A DNA stretch of 64,000 bases from Calditrichota bacterium (GTDB lineage: Bacteria > Electryoneota > RPQS01): contig JACJWA010000001.1 of assembly GCA_020637395.1 (NCBI GenBank), positions 868,001 through 932,000 of the forward strand. The letters are read 5' to 3'. Both the position numbers and the translations under genes were made by a program. Positions 36,417 to 44,925 of this stretch are shown one piece after another. The notes under the pieces were generated by a model. The model was not told the origin of the DNA and did no database searches. It saw only the letters and a list, made by a program, of their open reading frames with translations. Positions within the stretch are counted from its first letter, which is position 1; each line of letters begins with the position of its first letter.

Positions 36417-37382
36417 ATGAATCGGATTTGGACATTGGCGGCTGTGCTTGTCGCCATCGTGCTCGGAGGATGCGGAGAGCAGAAGGTGCCCGACGGCACA
36501 GTCCTGTCCGTGTTCTATTCTTCCGAAACGCGCGGCAAGATTGAAGGCTGCGGCTGCAAGAAGAATGGCGGCGGCATCAGCAAACGCAGCGCAAAGCTCG
36601 AAGCTGCTCGCGCAGAAGATCCCAACGTCATCTACTGCGATGCCGGAAACTTCCTGTCTGGCACTCCGGAGGTAAACAGCTCCGAAGGCAAGATCATCGT
36701 TCAGGCTTACGACCTGATGGGTGCAACGGCCGTAAATGTCTCGGAGCGTGAACTGGCGCTCGGGCTCGATGTCTTTAAACAGTGCAGAAAAGACGCGACC
36801 TTCAATTTCGTTTCGGCCAACGTGCGTTTCGACGGAAGTCTGATTGCGGACCAATATGTGATCAAGAAGATCAAGGGCGCACGCGTGGCGTTCGTCGGGC
36901 TCTGCGGGACTCTGGACGTGATGCGAATTGATTCCACCAAGCTTCCTGCAGGAGCTACGATTGACGATCCGATGACCGCGGCACGGCTGCTTCTGCCCGG
37001 GTTGAACGAGAAGTCTGACCTTCTATTTGTTCTGTCCACATGCGGAGATCAAACGGACAGCCTGATTGCGAAGGAGTTTCCATTTGTCAACGCCGTGATT
37101 GGCGGACGCAGCTTCAGAGCCAATGAAGACAGCCCCTGGCAGATAGGTGACTCGCGCATTGTACGTGCGCAGCGTGACGGAAGAACGATGGGGCGACTCG
37201 ATTTTCAGTTTGGACAAGACAACAAGATTTCCCGAGTCGTCTCGTCCAAGATTAACATGGAAACCAGCGACCCGACCGATGACAAGATGGTCGGCCTGAT
37301 TCGGCAATTCGTTCCGAATTTTGTGGACAATCCGCAAGACGGCGTGCGCATCAAGTCCGCCGGTGACACGCCGCACGGTTGA
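36417..37382 (+). CDS. Metallophosphoesterase-like (UshA N-domain) lipoprotein
   Basis: A 321-residue lipoprotein (lipobox LGGC, Cys19) resembling the N-terminal calcineurin-like half of 5'-nucleotidases. The segment YSSETRGKIEGCGCKKNGGGISKRSAKLEAAR matches the (C)GC...GGGxxRR motif of a lipoprotein subgroup of that family; VIYCDAGNFLSG gives the DxGD/N-like turn. The usual DxH and GNHE metal motifs are not clear (NVSERELALG stands at the GNHE place), so activity is doubtful. It has no C-terminal nucleotidase domain. ATG 36417 follows an AGGAGA Shine-Dalgarno. It may be co-transcribed with pyrC. Confidence 0.65.
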   Translation: MNRIWTLAAVLVAIVLGGCGEQKVPDGTVLSVFYSSETRGKIEGCGCKKNGGGISKRSAKLEAARAEDPNVIYCDAGNFLSGTPEVNSSEGKIIVQAYDLMGATAVNVSERELALGLDVFKQCRKDATFNFVSANVRFDGSLIADQYVIKKIKGARVAFVGLCGTLDVMRIDSTKLPAGATIDDPMTAARLLLPGLNEKSDLLFVLSTCGDQTDSLIAKEFPFVNAVIGGRSFRANEDSPWQIGDSRIVRAQRDGRTMGRLDFQFGQDNKISRVVSSKINMETSDPTDDKMVGLIRQFVPNFVDNPQDGVRIKSAGDTPHG

Positions 37383-37403
37383 TCTCAGTTATCCTGAAAA
37401 CAC

Positions 37404-37429
37404 AGCGGCGGTTCAGAAGAACCGCCGCT
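37404..37429. terminator. Bidirectional hairpin between lipoprotein gene and aldolase
   Basis: AGCGGCGGTT (37404-37413) pairs perfectly with AACCGCCGCT (37420-37429) around a 6-base loop. On the minus strand it is followed by GTGTTTTC, a short U-run, so it probably ends aldolase transcription; the plus-strand tail is weak. Confidence 0.7.
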
Positions 37430-37457
37430 ATTCGTATTCGTTGTGTGCTTGCAAGTC

Positions 37458-38504
37458 TTAGGCGACCGTAATAGCCTTGTCGAGATAGACGTCCTGAATC
37501 GCGTTCAACAGTTCGATTCCGTCCTTCATCGGCTTCTGAAATGCCTTGCGGCCGCTGATTAGCCCCATGCCGCCCGCGCGTTTGTTGATCACTGCCGTCT
37601 TGACCGCATCCGCCAAATCGTTCTTGCCCGCCGCTCCGCCGGAGTTGATCAGACCGCAACGCCCCATGTAGCAATTGACCACCTGCCAACGGGTCCAGTC
37701 AATCGGATGCTCTTTCACAAGTTTGCCGTACACATCCTTGTGGGTCTTGCCGAAATTGACAGCGTTGTAGCCGCCGTTGTTCTCGGGCATTTTCTGCTTG
37801 ATGATGTCGGCTTCAATGGTCACACCAATGTGATTGGCCTGCCCGGTCAGGTCCGCGGAAAGATGATAGTCCACTTCCTTCTTGAACGCCGGATTGCGCG
37901 TGTAACACCACAACACCGTGAACATTCCCAGACGGTGTGCTTCTTCAAACATCTTGCGGACTTCCTGAATCTGCCGCCCGCTCTCATCCGAACCGAAGTA
38001 AATCGTTGCGCCGACACCCGCCGCGCCCATGTCGAAGGCCTGTCGCACCGTGCCGAACTCGATCTGATCGAACTTGTTGGGATAGCTCAGAAACTCATTG
38101 TGGTTCAGCTTCACGATGAACGGAATCTTATGAGCATACTTGCGGCTCACGATGCCCAGCACGCCAAGCGTCGAGGCGACACCGTTGCACCCACCTTCGA
38201 TGGCCATCTTGACGATGTTTTCGGGATCAAAGTACAGCGGATTCGGAGCAAACGAAGCTGCTGCGCTATGCTCGATACCCTGATCCACCGGAAACAGAGA
38301 AAGATAGCCCGTACCGGCAAGACGCCCGGTGTTGTACATCCGCTGAAGACTGTTCACAACGTTCATCGGCCGATCCGTCTGTGTCCAAACGCGGTCCAAA
38401 AAATCGGGCCCCGGCAAGTGCAAACTGCTTGCGGAGATCCCTTCAACCTTGTAAGTTAATAGCTCGTGGGCTTCGCTGCCCAGAAGCTGTTCGACTTTCG
38501 ACAT
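37458..38504 (-). CDS. fbaB: Class I fructose-bisphosphate aldolase (DhnA/FbaB type)
   Basis: A 348-residue Schiff-base aldolase of the archaeal/DhnA type, splitting fructose-1,6-bisphosphate into triose phosphates. It shows [51 protein letters not shown] and [22 protein letters not shown]. The ATG at 38504 is chosen because AAGGA lies 6 bases upstream; the ATG two codons earlier touches that AAGGA. It lies downstream of the ferredoxin gene, with an inverted repeat in the gap. The Schiff-base Lys cannot be picked with certainty from sequence alone. Confidence 0.93.
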   Translation of the reverse strand: MSKVEQLLGSEAHELLTYKVEGISASSLHLPGPDFLDRVWTQTDRPMNVVNSLQRMYNTGRLAGTGYLSLFPVDQGIEHSAAASFAPNPLYFDPENIVKMAIEGGCNGVASTLGVLGIVSRKYAHKIPFIVKLNHNEFLSYPNKFDQIEFGTVRQAFDMGAAGVGATIYFGSDESGRQIQEVRKMFEEAHRLGMFTVLWCYTRNPAFKKEVDYHLSADLTGQANHIGVTIEADIIKQKMPENNGGYNAVNFGKTHKDVYGKLVKEHPIDWTRWQVVNCYMGRCGLINSGGAAGKNDLADAVKTAVINKRAGGMGLISGRKAFQKPMKDGIELLNAIQDVYLDKAITVA

Positions 38505-38533
38505 GGTCATTCCTTTTCGCTCGTATTTTGTGT

Positions 38534-38567
38534 TGTCACACACGCAACCATGGCGCTGGGTGTGACA
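38534..38567. repeat. Inverted repeat upstream of the aldolase gene
   Basis: TGTCACAC (38534-38541) and GTGTGACA (38560-38567) are perfect inverted copies 18 bases apart, 30 bases before the aldolase start. The GTGTGACA half resembles CRP/FNR-family half-sites, but the spacing differs. Candidate operator or hairpin. Confidence 0.4.
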
Positions 38568-38592
38568 TCTAATGTCTTGAATCAGGTCGCAC

Positions 38593-38928
38593 TCAGGATG
38601 TAGGCGGCTCAGCGTGAAACACCGGATCCATTAGCCGTTTGACTGGCCGTCCATTCTGAATATGCTCTGCAAAAATCTCCGAAACATCCGCCACGTTCAC
38701 CTGAGAATACCAGACCGCATCCGGGTAGATCACCATTGCAGCACCGCGAGCGCAGTTTGCCAAACAGCCGCTGCTATTGACTCGAACGCGTGCCGCCAAA
38801 CCTGCCGCCTTCACCTGTTCCCGAAGCGCGGTCAACAAGTCCGTACCGCCTCTATTCGCGCAACATCCCTTGGGATCATCGTCCGGTCGGCGGTTTTCGC
38901 AAACAAAGATGTGATAGTCGTATCTCAA
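38593..38928 (-). CDS. Thioredoxin-like [2Fe-2S] ferredoxin
   Basis: The 111-residue protein is a thioredoxin-fold [2Fe-2S] ferredoxin, with ligands in [15 protein letters not shown] and [14 protein letters not shown] (about C10, C22, C55, C59). Such proteins carry single electrons and are related to NuoE and hydrogenase modules. Reading starts at TTG 38928 with GAGGG just upstream. It may be transcribed ahead of the aldolase. Its partner enzyme is not in the window. Confidence 0.87.
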   Translation of the reverse strand: MRYDYHIFVCENRRPDDDPKGCCANRGGTDLLTALREQVKAAGLAARVRVNSSGCLANCARGAAMVIYPDAVWYSQVNVADVSEIFAEHIQNGRPVKRLMDPVFHAEPPTS

Positions 38929-39098
38929 AATAGCCCTCGTTTCTCCCTAAAGATACAATAACTTCCCTCAATTTTCAAATGTTAGATTCCTTGCAGTTTC
39001 CGGTGTTTTGGAACCACTTCTCTTTCTATTGCGTTAATATTTAGACCTTTATGGACATGTTTGACCGGATGATTTACCACACCAACGGAGCACCTCCT

Positions 39099-39554
39099 AT
39101 GTTACGACCGTTTCTCATTCTTCTTGCCACATTGTTCTGCGTTTCGTTCGCGTCCGCCAAGGATCGTGACGGATTCGGTCTCGGGCCATATCTCGGCGAA
39201 CCTACCGGGCTGAACATGCAGTTTTTCTGGGACAAATCGTCTGCGGTGGACATCAATGCCGCATGGTCCTGGAATGAATGGACCCTGCTCTCTGCTGATT
39301 TCCAAATGTATGATTATTTTATGGATATGCCGATGGAGTGGAAGTGGTTCTATGGCGGTGGTGTCTATATGTCGCTGGCAAATGACGGCAATGAGGATAA
39401 TACGGTCGGAGTCCGCGTGCCCTTAGGCATGAAGTACCATATCCGCCCGACGATCATGGATGTATGGCTTGAAGTTGCTCCGGCACTTGAACTTGCGCCT
39501 GCCACGAGAGGACGCTTTCAAGGCGGAATTGGTTTGACTTTTTGGCTCTGGTGA
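39099..39554 (+). CDS. Small exported beta-barrel-like protein
   Basis: The 151-residue protein has a signal peptide (MLRPFLILLATLFCVSFASA) and then a compact beta-rich chain: GFGLGPYLGEPTGLNMQFFW, INAAWSWNEW, WKWFYGGGVYMSL, GGIGLTFWLW, ending in aromatic residues. This is the pattern of small 8-stranded outer-membrane barrels (OmpW/OmpA-like or DUF3996-like). ATG 39099 has a CGGAG Shine-Dalgarno 8 bases upstream; an earlier in-frame start at 39051 would hide the signal peptide. No known function. Confidence 0.7.
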   Translation: MLRPFLILLATLFCVSFASAKDRDGFGLGPYLGEPTGLNMQFFWDKSSAVDINAAWSWNEWTLLSADFQMYDYFMDMPMEWKWFYGGGVYMSLANDGNEDNTVGVRVPLGMKYHIRPTIMDVWLEVAPALELAPATRGRFQGGIGLTFWLW

Positions 39555-39615
39555 AGTTGTCCGCTTGCGCAAAAAAGCGTACATTCCAGATTATGACCAA
39601 GGATTGTGAGGAATC

Positions 39616-41280
39616 ATGACGCCGCTGGAAAAACTGTTGGCCTCGCGCCGCCGCTGGGAAACTGAATTCGAAGCACGGAGCAGCAAGGACAAGAAGTTTG
39701 TTACGACTTCCTCCATGGAAGTCCCGCCGCTCTCGTGGACAGAGGATCCTGCTCAGGCCGAAGCATACATGCAAAAGCTCGGCTTTCCCGGTCAGTACCC
39801 CTATACTCGCGGCGTCCATGCCTCGATGTATCGCGGGAAGTGGTGGACGATGCGCCAGTTTAGCGGGTTTGCCACACCGGAAGAGACCAACCAGCGCTAC
39901 AAATATTTGCTGGCTCAAGGCGGTGACGGACTCTCGGTCGCCTTTGACTTGCCGACCTTGATGGGCCGTGATCCGGATTCCGAATGGTCTCTGGGCGAAG
40001 TGGGGAAGTGCGGCGTGTCTGTGGCATCGCTCGAGGATGCCGAGATTCTCTTCAAAGACATTCCGCTGGGCAAGATCACGACCTCGATGACGATCAATTC
40101 TCCCGCAGCGATTATTTGGGCCTTTTACATAGCGGCGGCGGAGAATCAAGGTTGGAAGCGCTCTGACTTGGGAGGTACTCTCCAGAATGATATTCTGAAA
40201 GAGTACATCGCGCAAAAAGAGTTCATCTACCCGCCAAGACCCTCGCTAAAACTCGTTGTGGACACGATTGAATTTGCCACCAAAGAGATGCCGAAATTCA
40301 ATCCGGTGTCCATTTCAGGTTACCACATTCGGGAAGCAGGCTCGACCGCCATACAGGAATTGGCCTTCACTCTGGCTGATGGCTTTACCTACGTCGAGGC
40401 GGCCATCGAGCGCGGTTTGGATGTGGATGAATTTGCTCCCAGACTTTCCCACTTCTTCAATTCCCATCTGGACTTCTTTGAGGAGATTGGAAAGTTTCGT
40501 GCCGCGCGGCGCATCTGGGCCACAAGAATGCGCGAGAAGTACGGAGCCAAGAATGAGCGCTCGCTCTTGTGCAGATTCCATACGCAGACCGCCGGGTGCA
40601 GCCTTCAGGCGCAGCAGCCCGAAGTCAATTTGATTCGCACTGCCACGGAAGCCCTCGCCGCCGTGCTGGGCGGCACTCAGAGTCTCCACACCAATTCCAT
40701 GGATGAAACGCTCGCGCTGCCCAGCGAAAAGGCCGTCACTCTGGCTATGCGCACGCAGCAAGTGCTGAAGCACGAGGTGCTGGCCGGCGCGCCGATTGAT
40801 CCGTTGGGTGGAAGCTATTTTGTTGAGTGGATGACGGACAAGATGGAAGACGGGGCGAACGAGTATTTCAACAAGATCGAAGCCATGGGCGGCGTCGTCC
40901 GGGGTATCGAGAGCGGATTTTTCCAGCGCGAGCTGGCTCGTGCGGCCCAGGTCTACCAGACGGAGTTTGATCGAAATGAGCGCGTGTTGGTCGGAGTCAA
41001 CAGATATGTTCAGGAAGATGAACAGATCGAGATTCCGATTCTCGACATCTCAGAAGAAGCCTGCCGACAGGCACAGGTCGAGAAGTTGAACAACTTGCGC
41101 AGACGGCGGGATGGACGGGCCGTTCAGGAGTGTTTGGATAATATCAAGTTAGCGGCGGAAAAAGACGTAAACGTCATGCCGCACCTGATTGCCGGGGCAC
41201 ATGCCTATTGCACCTTGGGGGAAATGGTGGACATCTTGAAAGAAGTCTATCATGAGTATGAGGAACCGGTCGCTTTCTAA
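39616..41280 (+). CDS. Acyl-CoA (methylmalonyl-CoA-type) mutase large subunit
   Basis: The 554-residue protein is the substrate-binding barrel half of a methylmalonyl-CoA mutase family enzyme. It shows [22 protein letters not shown](S)[34 protein letters not shown] (family signature, about residues 235-253) and [14 protein letters not shown]. The B12-binding domain (DxHxxG...SxL...GG) is absent; in the split form it is a separate small subunit, which is not in this window. Whether it acts on methylmalonyl-, isobutyryl- or another acyl-CoA cannot be told here. A GAGGA Shine-Dalgarno precedes the ATG and a terminator follows. Confidence 0.92.
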   Translation: MTPLEKLLASRRRWETEFEARSSKDKKFVTTSSMEVPPLSWTEDPAQAEAYMQKLGFPGQYPYTRGVHASMYRGKWWTMRQFSGFATPEETNQRYKYLLAQGGDGLSVAFDLPTLMGRDPDSEWSLGEVGKCGVSVASLEDAEILFKDIPLGKITTSMTINSPAAIIWAFYIAAAENQGWKRSDLGGTLQNDILKEYIAQKEFIYPPRPSLKLVVDTIEFATKEMPKFNPVSISGYHIREAGSTAIQELAFTLADGFTYVEAAIERGLDVDEFAPRLSHFFNSHLDFFEEIGKFRAARRIWATRMREKYGAKNERSLLCRFHTQTAGCSLQAQQPEVNLIRTATEALAAVLGGTQSLHTNSMDETLALPSEKAVTLAMRTQQVLKHEVLAGAPIDPLGGSYFVEWMTDKMEDGANEYFNKIEAMGGVVRGIESGFFQRELARAAQVYQTEFDRNERVLVGVNRYVQEDEQIEIPILDISEEACRQAQVEKLNNLRRRRDGRAVQECLDNIKLAAEKDVNVMPHLIAGAHAYCTLGEMVDILKEVYHEYEEPVAF

Positions 41281-41299
41281 GCAACTGTTTTTTATGATT

Positions 41300-41330
41300 A
41301 AAGGTCAAGCTTTGCTTGGCCTTTTTTTTT
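41300..41330 (+). terminator. Terminator after the mutase
   Basis: AAGGTCAAGC (41301-41310) pairs with GCTTGGCCTT (41314-41323), with one G-U pair and a 3-base loop, and runs into TTTTTTTTT. It is a strong intrinsic terminator 20 bases after the mutase stop. Confidence 0.92.
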
Positions 41331-41387
41331 GTCACCTACTGGCTCAGGAGTGGAACCGAAATTGCACGTCTCCGCACAAGACAAACC

Positions 41388-42119
41388 ATGAAAAGACTGC
41401 TCATCTCACTTGCCATAGCATTCGTGCTGCTGATTCCGGGCTGCGATATTCCGGGCTCCGGCACTATTCGCATTGGAATCAGCACGACGCCCGGTTCTGC
41501 CGTTTTGTACCTGGCAGAGGCGTCCGGGTTGTTTCAAAAGTATCATGTGGACGCCAAGATCGTCGAACTGCAAGACCGCTATGAGCTGAACGACGCGTTT
41601 GTGAGAGGTGACTTGGATGCCGTCTGCATTTCCCATGACCAGTTTCAGGCATTTGAGAGTCTTCCTTCCCTTGAAGCCGGCGTCTTCATGCTTATCGGAG
41701 TGAAAAACAGAAACAGCTCCTTCGGCGAAACCGGGGATTTCAACGGTTCGTGCCTTTCGCATGAAGAAGATGTCTTGGTCGGCAGACGGGGAGAGGTCAT
41801 GAAGCGGCGCTCAGAGTGGCGGCGATTACTGCTTGCCTATGAACATGCCAGATTACTCTATATCGGCAGACACTCTCTGGAGCTGAAACTACTTGTTGAT
41901 TGGAAGCAACAGAGTATTGAATCCATGCTCGCCGAATTTGATCAATGGACAGTGTTTGGTGCCCTCCAGCAGGATTCCTTGCTTGGAGAAGGCGGACCTT
42001 ACGTCGAGCACATCGGTCGCTGGCAAGGCAATTTGAATGTGTCCTCCTCCCTCGCCGCGGACGCCGAAAAGCTGATGGAGAGAAACGGCTCTGAGATCGG
42101 ACGGCACCTCTCCAGATGA
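41388..42119 (+). CDS. Periplasmic binding protein-like lipoprotein coupled to a kinase
   Basis: A 243-residue lipoprotein (MKRLLISLAIAFVLLIPGC, Cys19) with the fold signature of NMT1/SsuA-type substrate-binding proteins: IRIGISTTPGSAVLYLAEASGLFQKYHVDAKIVEL and FVRGDLDAVCISHDQFQAF. It is about 60 residues shorter than usual ABC binding proteins. There is no ABC permease or ATPase beside it; the stop overlaps the ATG of a membrane hybrid histidine kinase (ATGA). The context suggests that it presents a small ligand to the kinase sensor domain. Ligand unknown. Confidence 0.75.
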   Translation: MKRLLISLAIAFVLLIPGCDIPGSGTIRIGISTTPGSAVLYLAEASGLFQKYHVDAKIVELQDRYELNDAFVRGDLDAVCISHDQFQAFESLPSLEAGVFMLIGVKNRNSSFGETGDFNGSCLSHEEDVLVGRRGEVMKRRSEWRRLLLAYEHARLLYIGRHSLELKLLVDWKQQSIESMLAEFDQWTVFGALQQDSLLGEGGPYVEHIGRWQGNLNVSSSLAADAEKLMERNGSEIGRHLSR

Positions 42120-44863
42120 CCGCATCTCCTCTGAAAAAGCTTGAGTCTTCGCTCGCTCTAAAACTCATTCTGCCGCTTCTTGCGATCGGGCTGATGCTCG
42201 CCGTGGGCGGCACGATGGGCGTCATGAATGTCTTTAAGCGGCAGTTGTCTCACCAGCTCAACGGGCGGTCTGCGCTCATTCAGTCCGTGATTTCTTCCGC
42301 GATTGAAACGTCCAATTCGACGGAGCTGGACCACTTGATCAAGCGAACTGGAGCGGCAAGGGACGTCCACAGGATTCTTGTATTCGAAGGCAGCCCCCTG
42401 CGTGTTGTCGCGTCCACCAAGAACGCACTGATCGGTAAGGAGCTGGAGCAATTAGGAGAGAACGATGCAAGCGAGGAACTCCTCAAGCTTATCCGGACCA
42501 AGCAAGATACCGTCGCAACATACCGTGGGAGCCATCTCTTCGCTTCCCTTAGTGCGTTCAAGGCTATTCGCGGTGGAAGCGAGGCGGTCGGATACGCAGT
42601 TATTGTGCTGGACACCTCTGAGATTCGGAGATCAATCTTTGAAGATACCGCCCGTCTGGCGCTGTTTCTGCTTGGAACCCTTGCTGTTTTGCTTGTCGCG
42701 ACCTATTCCTTGGTCAGAAACAACGTGCTTCGTCCGCTTGGGATTATTCGAAGTGCAATGACCAGGCGCGCGGAAAGCGACGAGCGCGTCACCGTTAACA
42801 TTGGACTTGCAGATGAGATCGGTGACCTTGCAGGTTCTCTTAACTACATGTTGCGAGCCCTGGAAGAAAGCGAACAGAGGAGCCGCACGATCATTGAAGC
42901 CGCCCCGATCGCTATCTGTGTGGTGGATGAATGGACAGGTGATCTGGTCTATGCCAGCCGCAACTACATGGACTTTTTCGGGTTCAATTGCGAGAACTGC
43001 AAGCTCAATAGCGTCTGGGAAACACTGGCTAACAAAGAGGACAAGATTCGCCTCGAAACTTCATTTCGCCTCGGAGTGGCCGTCGAAAACTGGGAGGTCG
43101 CGATCAAAAGGCGCGGACTGACCAACCAGTGGTGCAGTCTTACGCTCCGCAACATCCTCTGGGAAGCGCACCCCGCGATGCTGTGCTCGTTCATGGACAT
43201 CACGGACAGGCGCGGACACGAGGCGCTGATCAGGAAGTCTCATCTTGAACTCGAAGAGATCAATCGCCAGCTTGAAGTCTCCATCGTTCACGCGAATGAA
43301 CTCGCCCGGCAGGCTGAGTACGCAAATGTGGCAAAGAGTAATTTCCTGGCAAACATGTCGCACGAAATCCGAACGCCGATGAACGGCATTGTCGGCTTCA
43401 CTCTCCTGTTGATGCAGCAGCCGCTGACCAACGAACAGGAAGAATATGCGACTGCGGTTCGAGACAGCGCCAATGCCTTGCTCAGCCTGATCAACGACGT
43501 GCTCGATGTCTCGAAAATCGAAGCCGAGCAAATGAAGCTGGAGTCCGTTGGCTTTGACCCACGTGAACTGATTGAAAGTGTTGCTCTGCTGTTCTCGCTT
43601 CAGGCAGCGACAAAGAAGATTGAAATCGCCTGCTTCGCTTCAAACGAGGTCCCAAGCCAGATCAAGGGCGATCCGACAAGATTCAGGCAGATCATCTCAA
43701 ACCTCGTCGGTAACGCGGTGAAGTTCACGAACCATGGATACGTATTCATTACCGCAAGAAGTGAAACCGTTGACGGCAAACTTCAACTCACCATTGAAGT
43801 CAACGATACCGGAATTGGTATTCCCGAAGATCGCCTGGAGACGATTTTTGAAAGCTTCACGCAGGCAGACACCACGACTACCCGAGAATACGGCGGCACC
43901 GGACTGGGTTTGACCATTTCCCGTTCACTTGCGCGCTACATGGGAGGAGATGTCCAAGTTAGCAGCAAGCCGGGCCTGGGGAGTACCTTCAGCTTCTTCA
44001 CCATGCACGCTCCTGCTGATGTAAGTTTTGCACCGGACACCACGCCCATGGAGGGCAGGACTTACATCGTGTGGGAGAACAGAGACTTGTTCAAAGCGTG
44101 GCTGGCGAGTGTGATCTCGTCCGGCGGCGGATCCCCGCATTTTGTAGGCTCCGCTGATGGTGCGCTTGACGAAGCGATTGCCCGGGCACCGCTTTCTCCT
44201 ATTCTCGTGATCGGAAGCGGAGTGCCCTACGACGAGGCAACTGCCGCCATTGAAATGATTTCCAGACACCCCAAAAGCAGGAATACTTGTATCGTCGTGC
44301 TGCGCCCGCTGACTGAGCGAGGCAACAGCGCAAAGATCGCTGCTGCGCACGTCTGCACCCTCATAGAACTGCCGGCCCGGAACGAACAGCTTGTGCGAGG
44401 ACTTACAGGCGCAGCCCCGAAAGCGAAAGCGAAAGCCCTTTTGCAGTCTGAAAAGCGATCCGACTTTCAGCTCTCCGGCGTCAAGATGCTGCTGGCGGAA
44501 GACAATCCGGTCAATCAGAAACTTGCCAAACTCATCCTCGAGCGTTTGGGGTGTGAGGTACACATTGCGAACAACGGCCTTGACGCCGTGAACCTGCACA
44601 AAGAGATTGCCTTTGACGCCATCCTGATGGACGTGCAGATGCCCGAACTTGATGGACTTGAGGCAACGCGTGTCATTCGCAAAGGCGGAGTTCGCCAGGA
44701 TGTCCCGATCATCGCGCTAACAGCTAACGCCCTGCAAGGCGACCGCGAGCTCTGTCTGAATGCGGGAATGTCGGAGTACATCGCGAAACCCTTCAATCCT
44801 GATCATATCCGGGACGTACTCTTGAAAGTACTTCCAGCACAAGAGGTAACGAGTGCTTCATGA
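42116..44863 (+). CDS. Membrane hybrid histidine kinase with two receiver regions
   Basis: A 915-residue hybrid sensor kinase. Order: TM1 (about 14-38), periplasmic sensor (about 40-178), TM2 (180-200), HAMP (about 203-255), PAS (about 262-365), HisKA with H416 (FLANMSHEIRTPMNG), HATPase (about 525-640, with NLVGNAVKFTN and GGTGLGLTISRSLA), a degenerate receiver (about 645-755; no acidic pocket), and a full receiver (about 785-900) with phospho-acceptor D839 (LMDVQMPELDG) and K near AKPFNPDH. There is no output domain, so it must pass phosphate onward. ATG 42116 overlaps the stop of the binding-protein lipoprotein. Confidence 0.92.
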   Translation: MTASPLKKLESSLALKLILPLLAIGLMLAVGGTMGVMNVFKRQLSHQLNGRSALIQSVISSAIETSNSTELDHLIKRTGAARDVHRILVFEGSPLRVVASTKNALIGKELEQLGENDASEELLKLIRTKQDTVATYRGSHLFASLSAFKAIRGGSEAVGYAVIVLDTSEIRRSIFEDTARLALFLLGTLAVLLVATYSLVRNNVLRPLGIIRSAMTRRAESDERVTVNIGLADEIGDLAGSLNYMLRALEESEQRSRTIIEAAPIAICVVDEWTGDLVYASRNYMDFFGFNCENCKLNSVWETLANKEDKIRLETSFRLGVAVENWEVAIKRRGLTNQWCSLTLRNILWEAHPAMLCSFMDITDRRGHEALIRKSHLELEEINRQLEVSIVHANELARQAEYANVAKSNFLANMSHEIRTPMNGIVGFTLLLMQQPLTNEQEEYATAVRDSANALLSLINDVLDVSKIEAEQMKLESVGFDPRELIESVALLFSLQAATKKIEIACFASNEVPSQIKGDPTRFRQIISNLVGNAVKFTNHGYVFITARSETVDGKLQLTIEVNDTGIGIPEDRLETIFESFTQADTTTTREYGGTGLGLTISRSLARYMGGDVQVSSKPGLGSTFSFFTMHAPADVSFAPDTTPMEGRTYIVWENRDLFKAWLASVISSGGGSPHFVGSADGALDEAIARAPLSPILVIGSGVPYDEATAAIEMISRHPKSRNTCIVVLRPLTERGNSAKIAAAHVCTLIELPARNEQLVRGLTGAAPKAKAKALLQSEKRSDFQLSGVKMLLAEDNPVNQKLAKLILERLGCEVHIANNGLDAVNLHKEIAFDAILMDVQMPELDGLEATRVIRKGGVRQDVPIIALTANALQGDRELCLNAGMSEYIAKPFNPDHIRDVLLKVLPAQEVTSAS

Positions 44864-44925
44864 GCCAAGGTTCATGAAAACTATTGCGGGTCACCGGACA
44901 ATTTGCTAACTTGAACAGACTTTCT

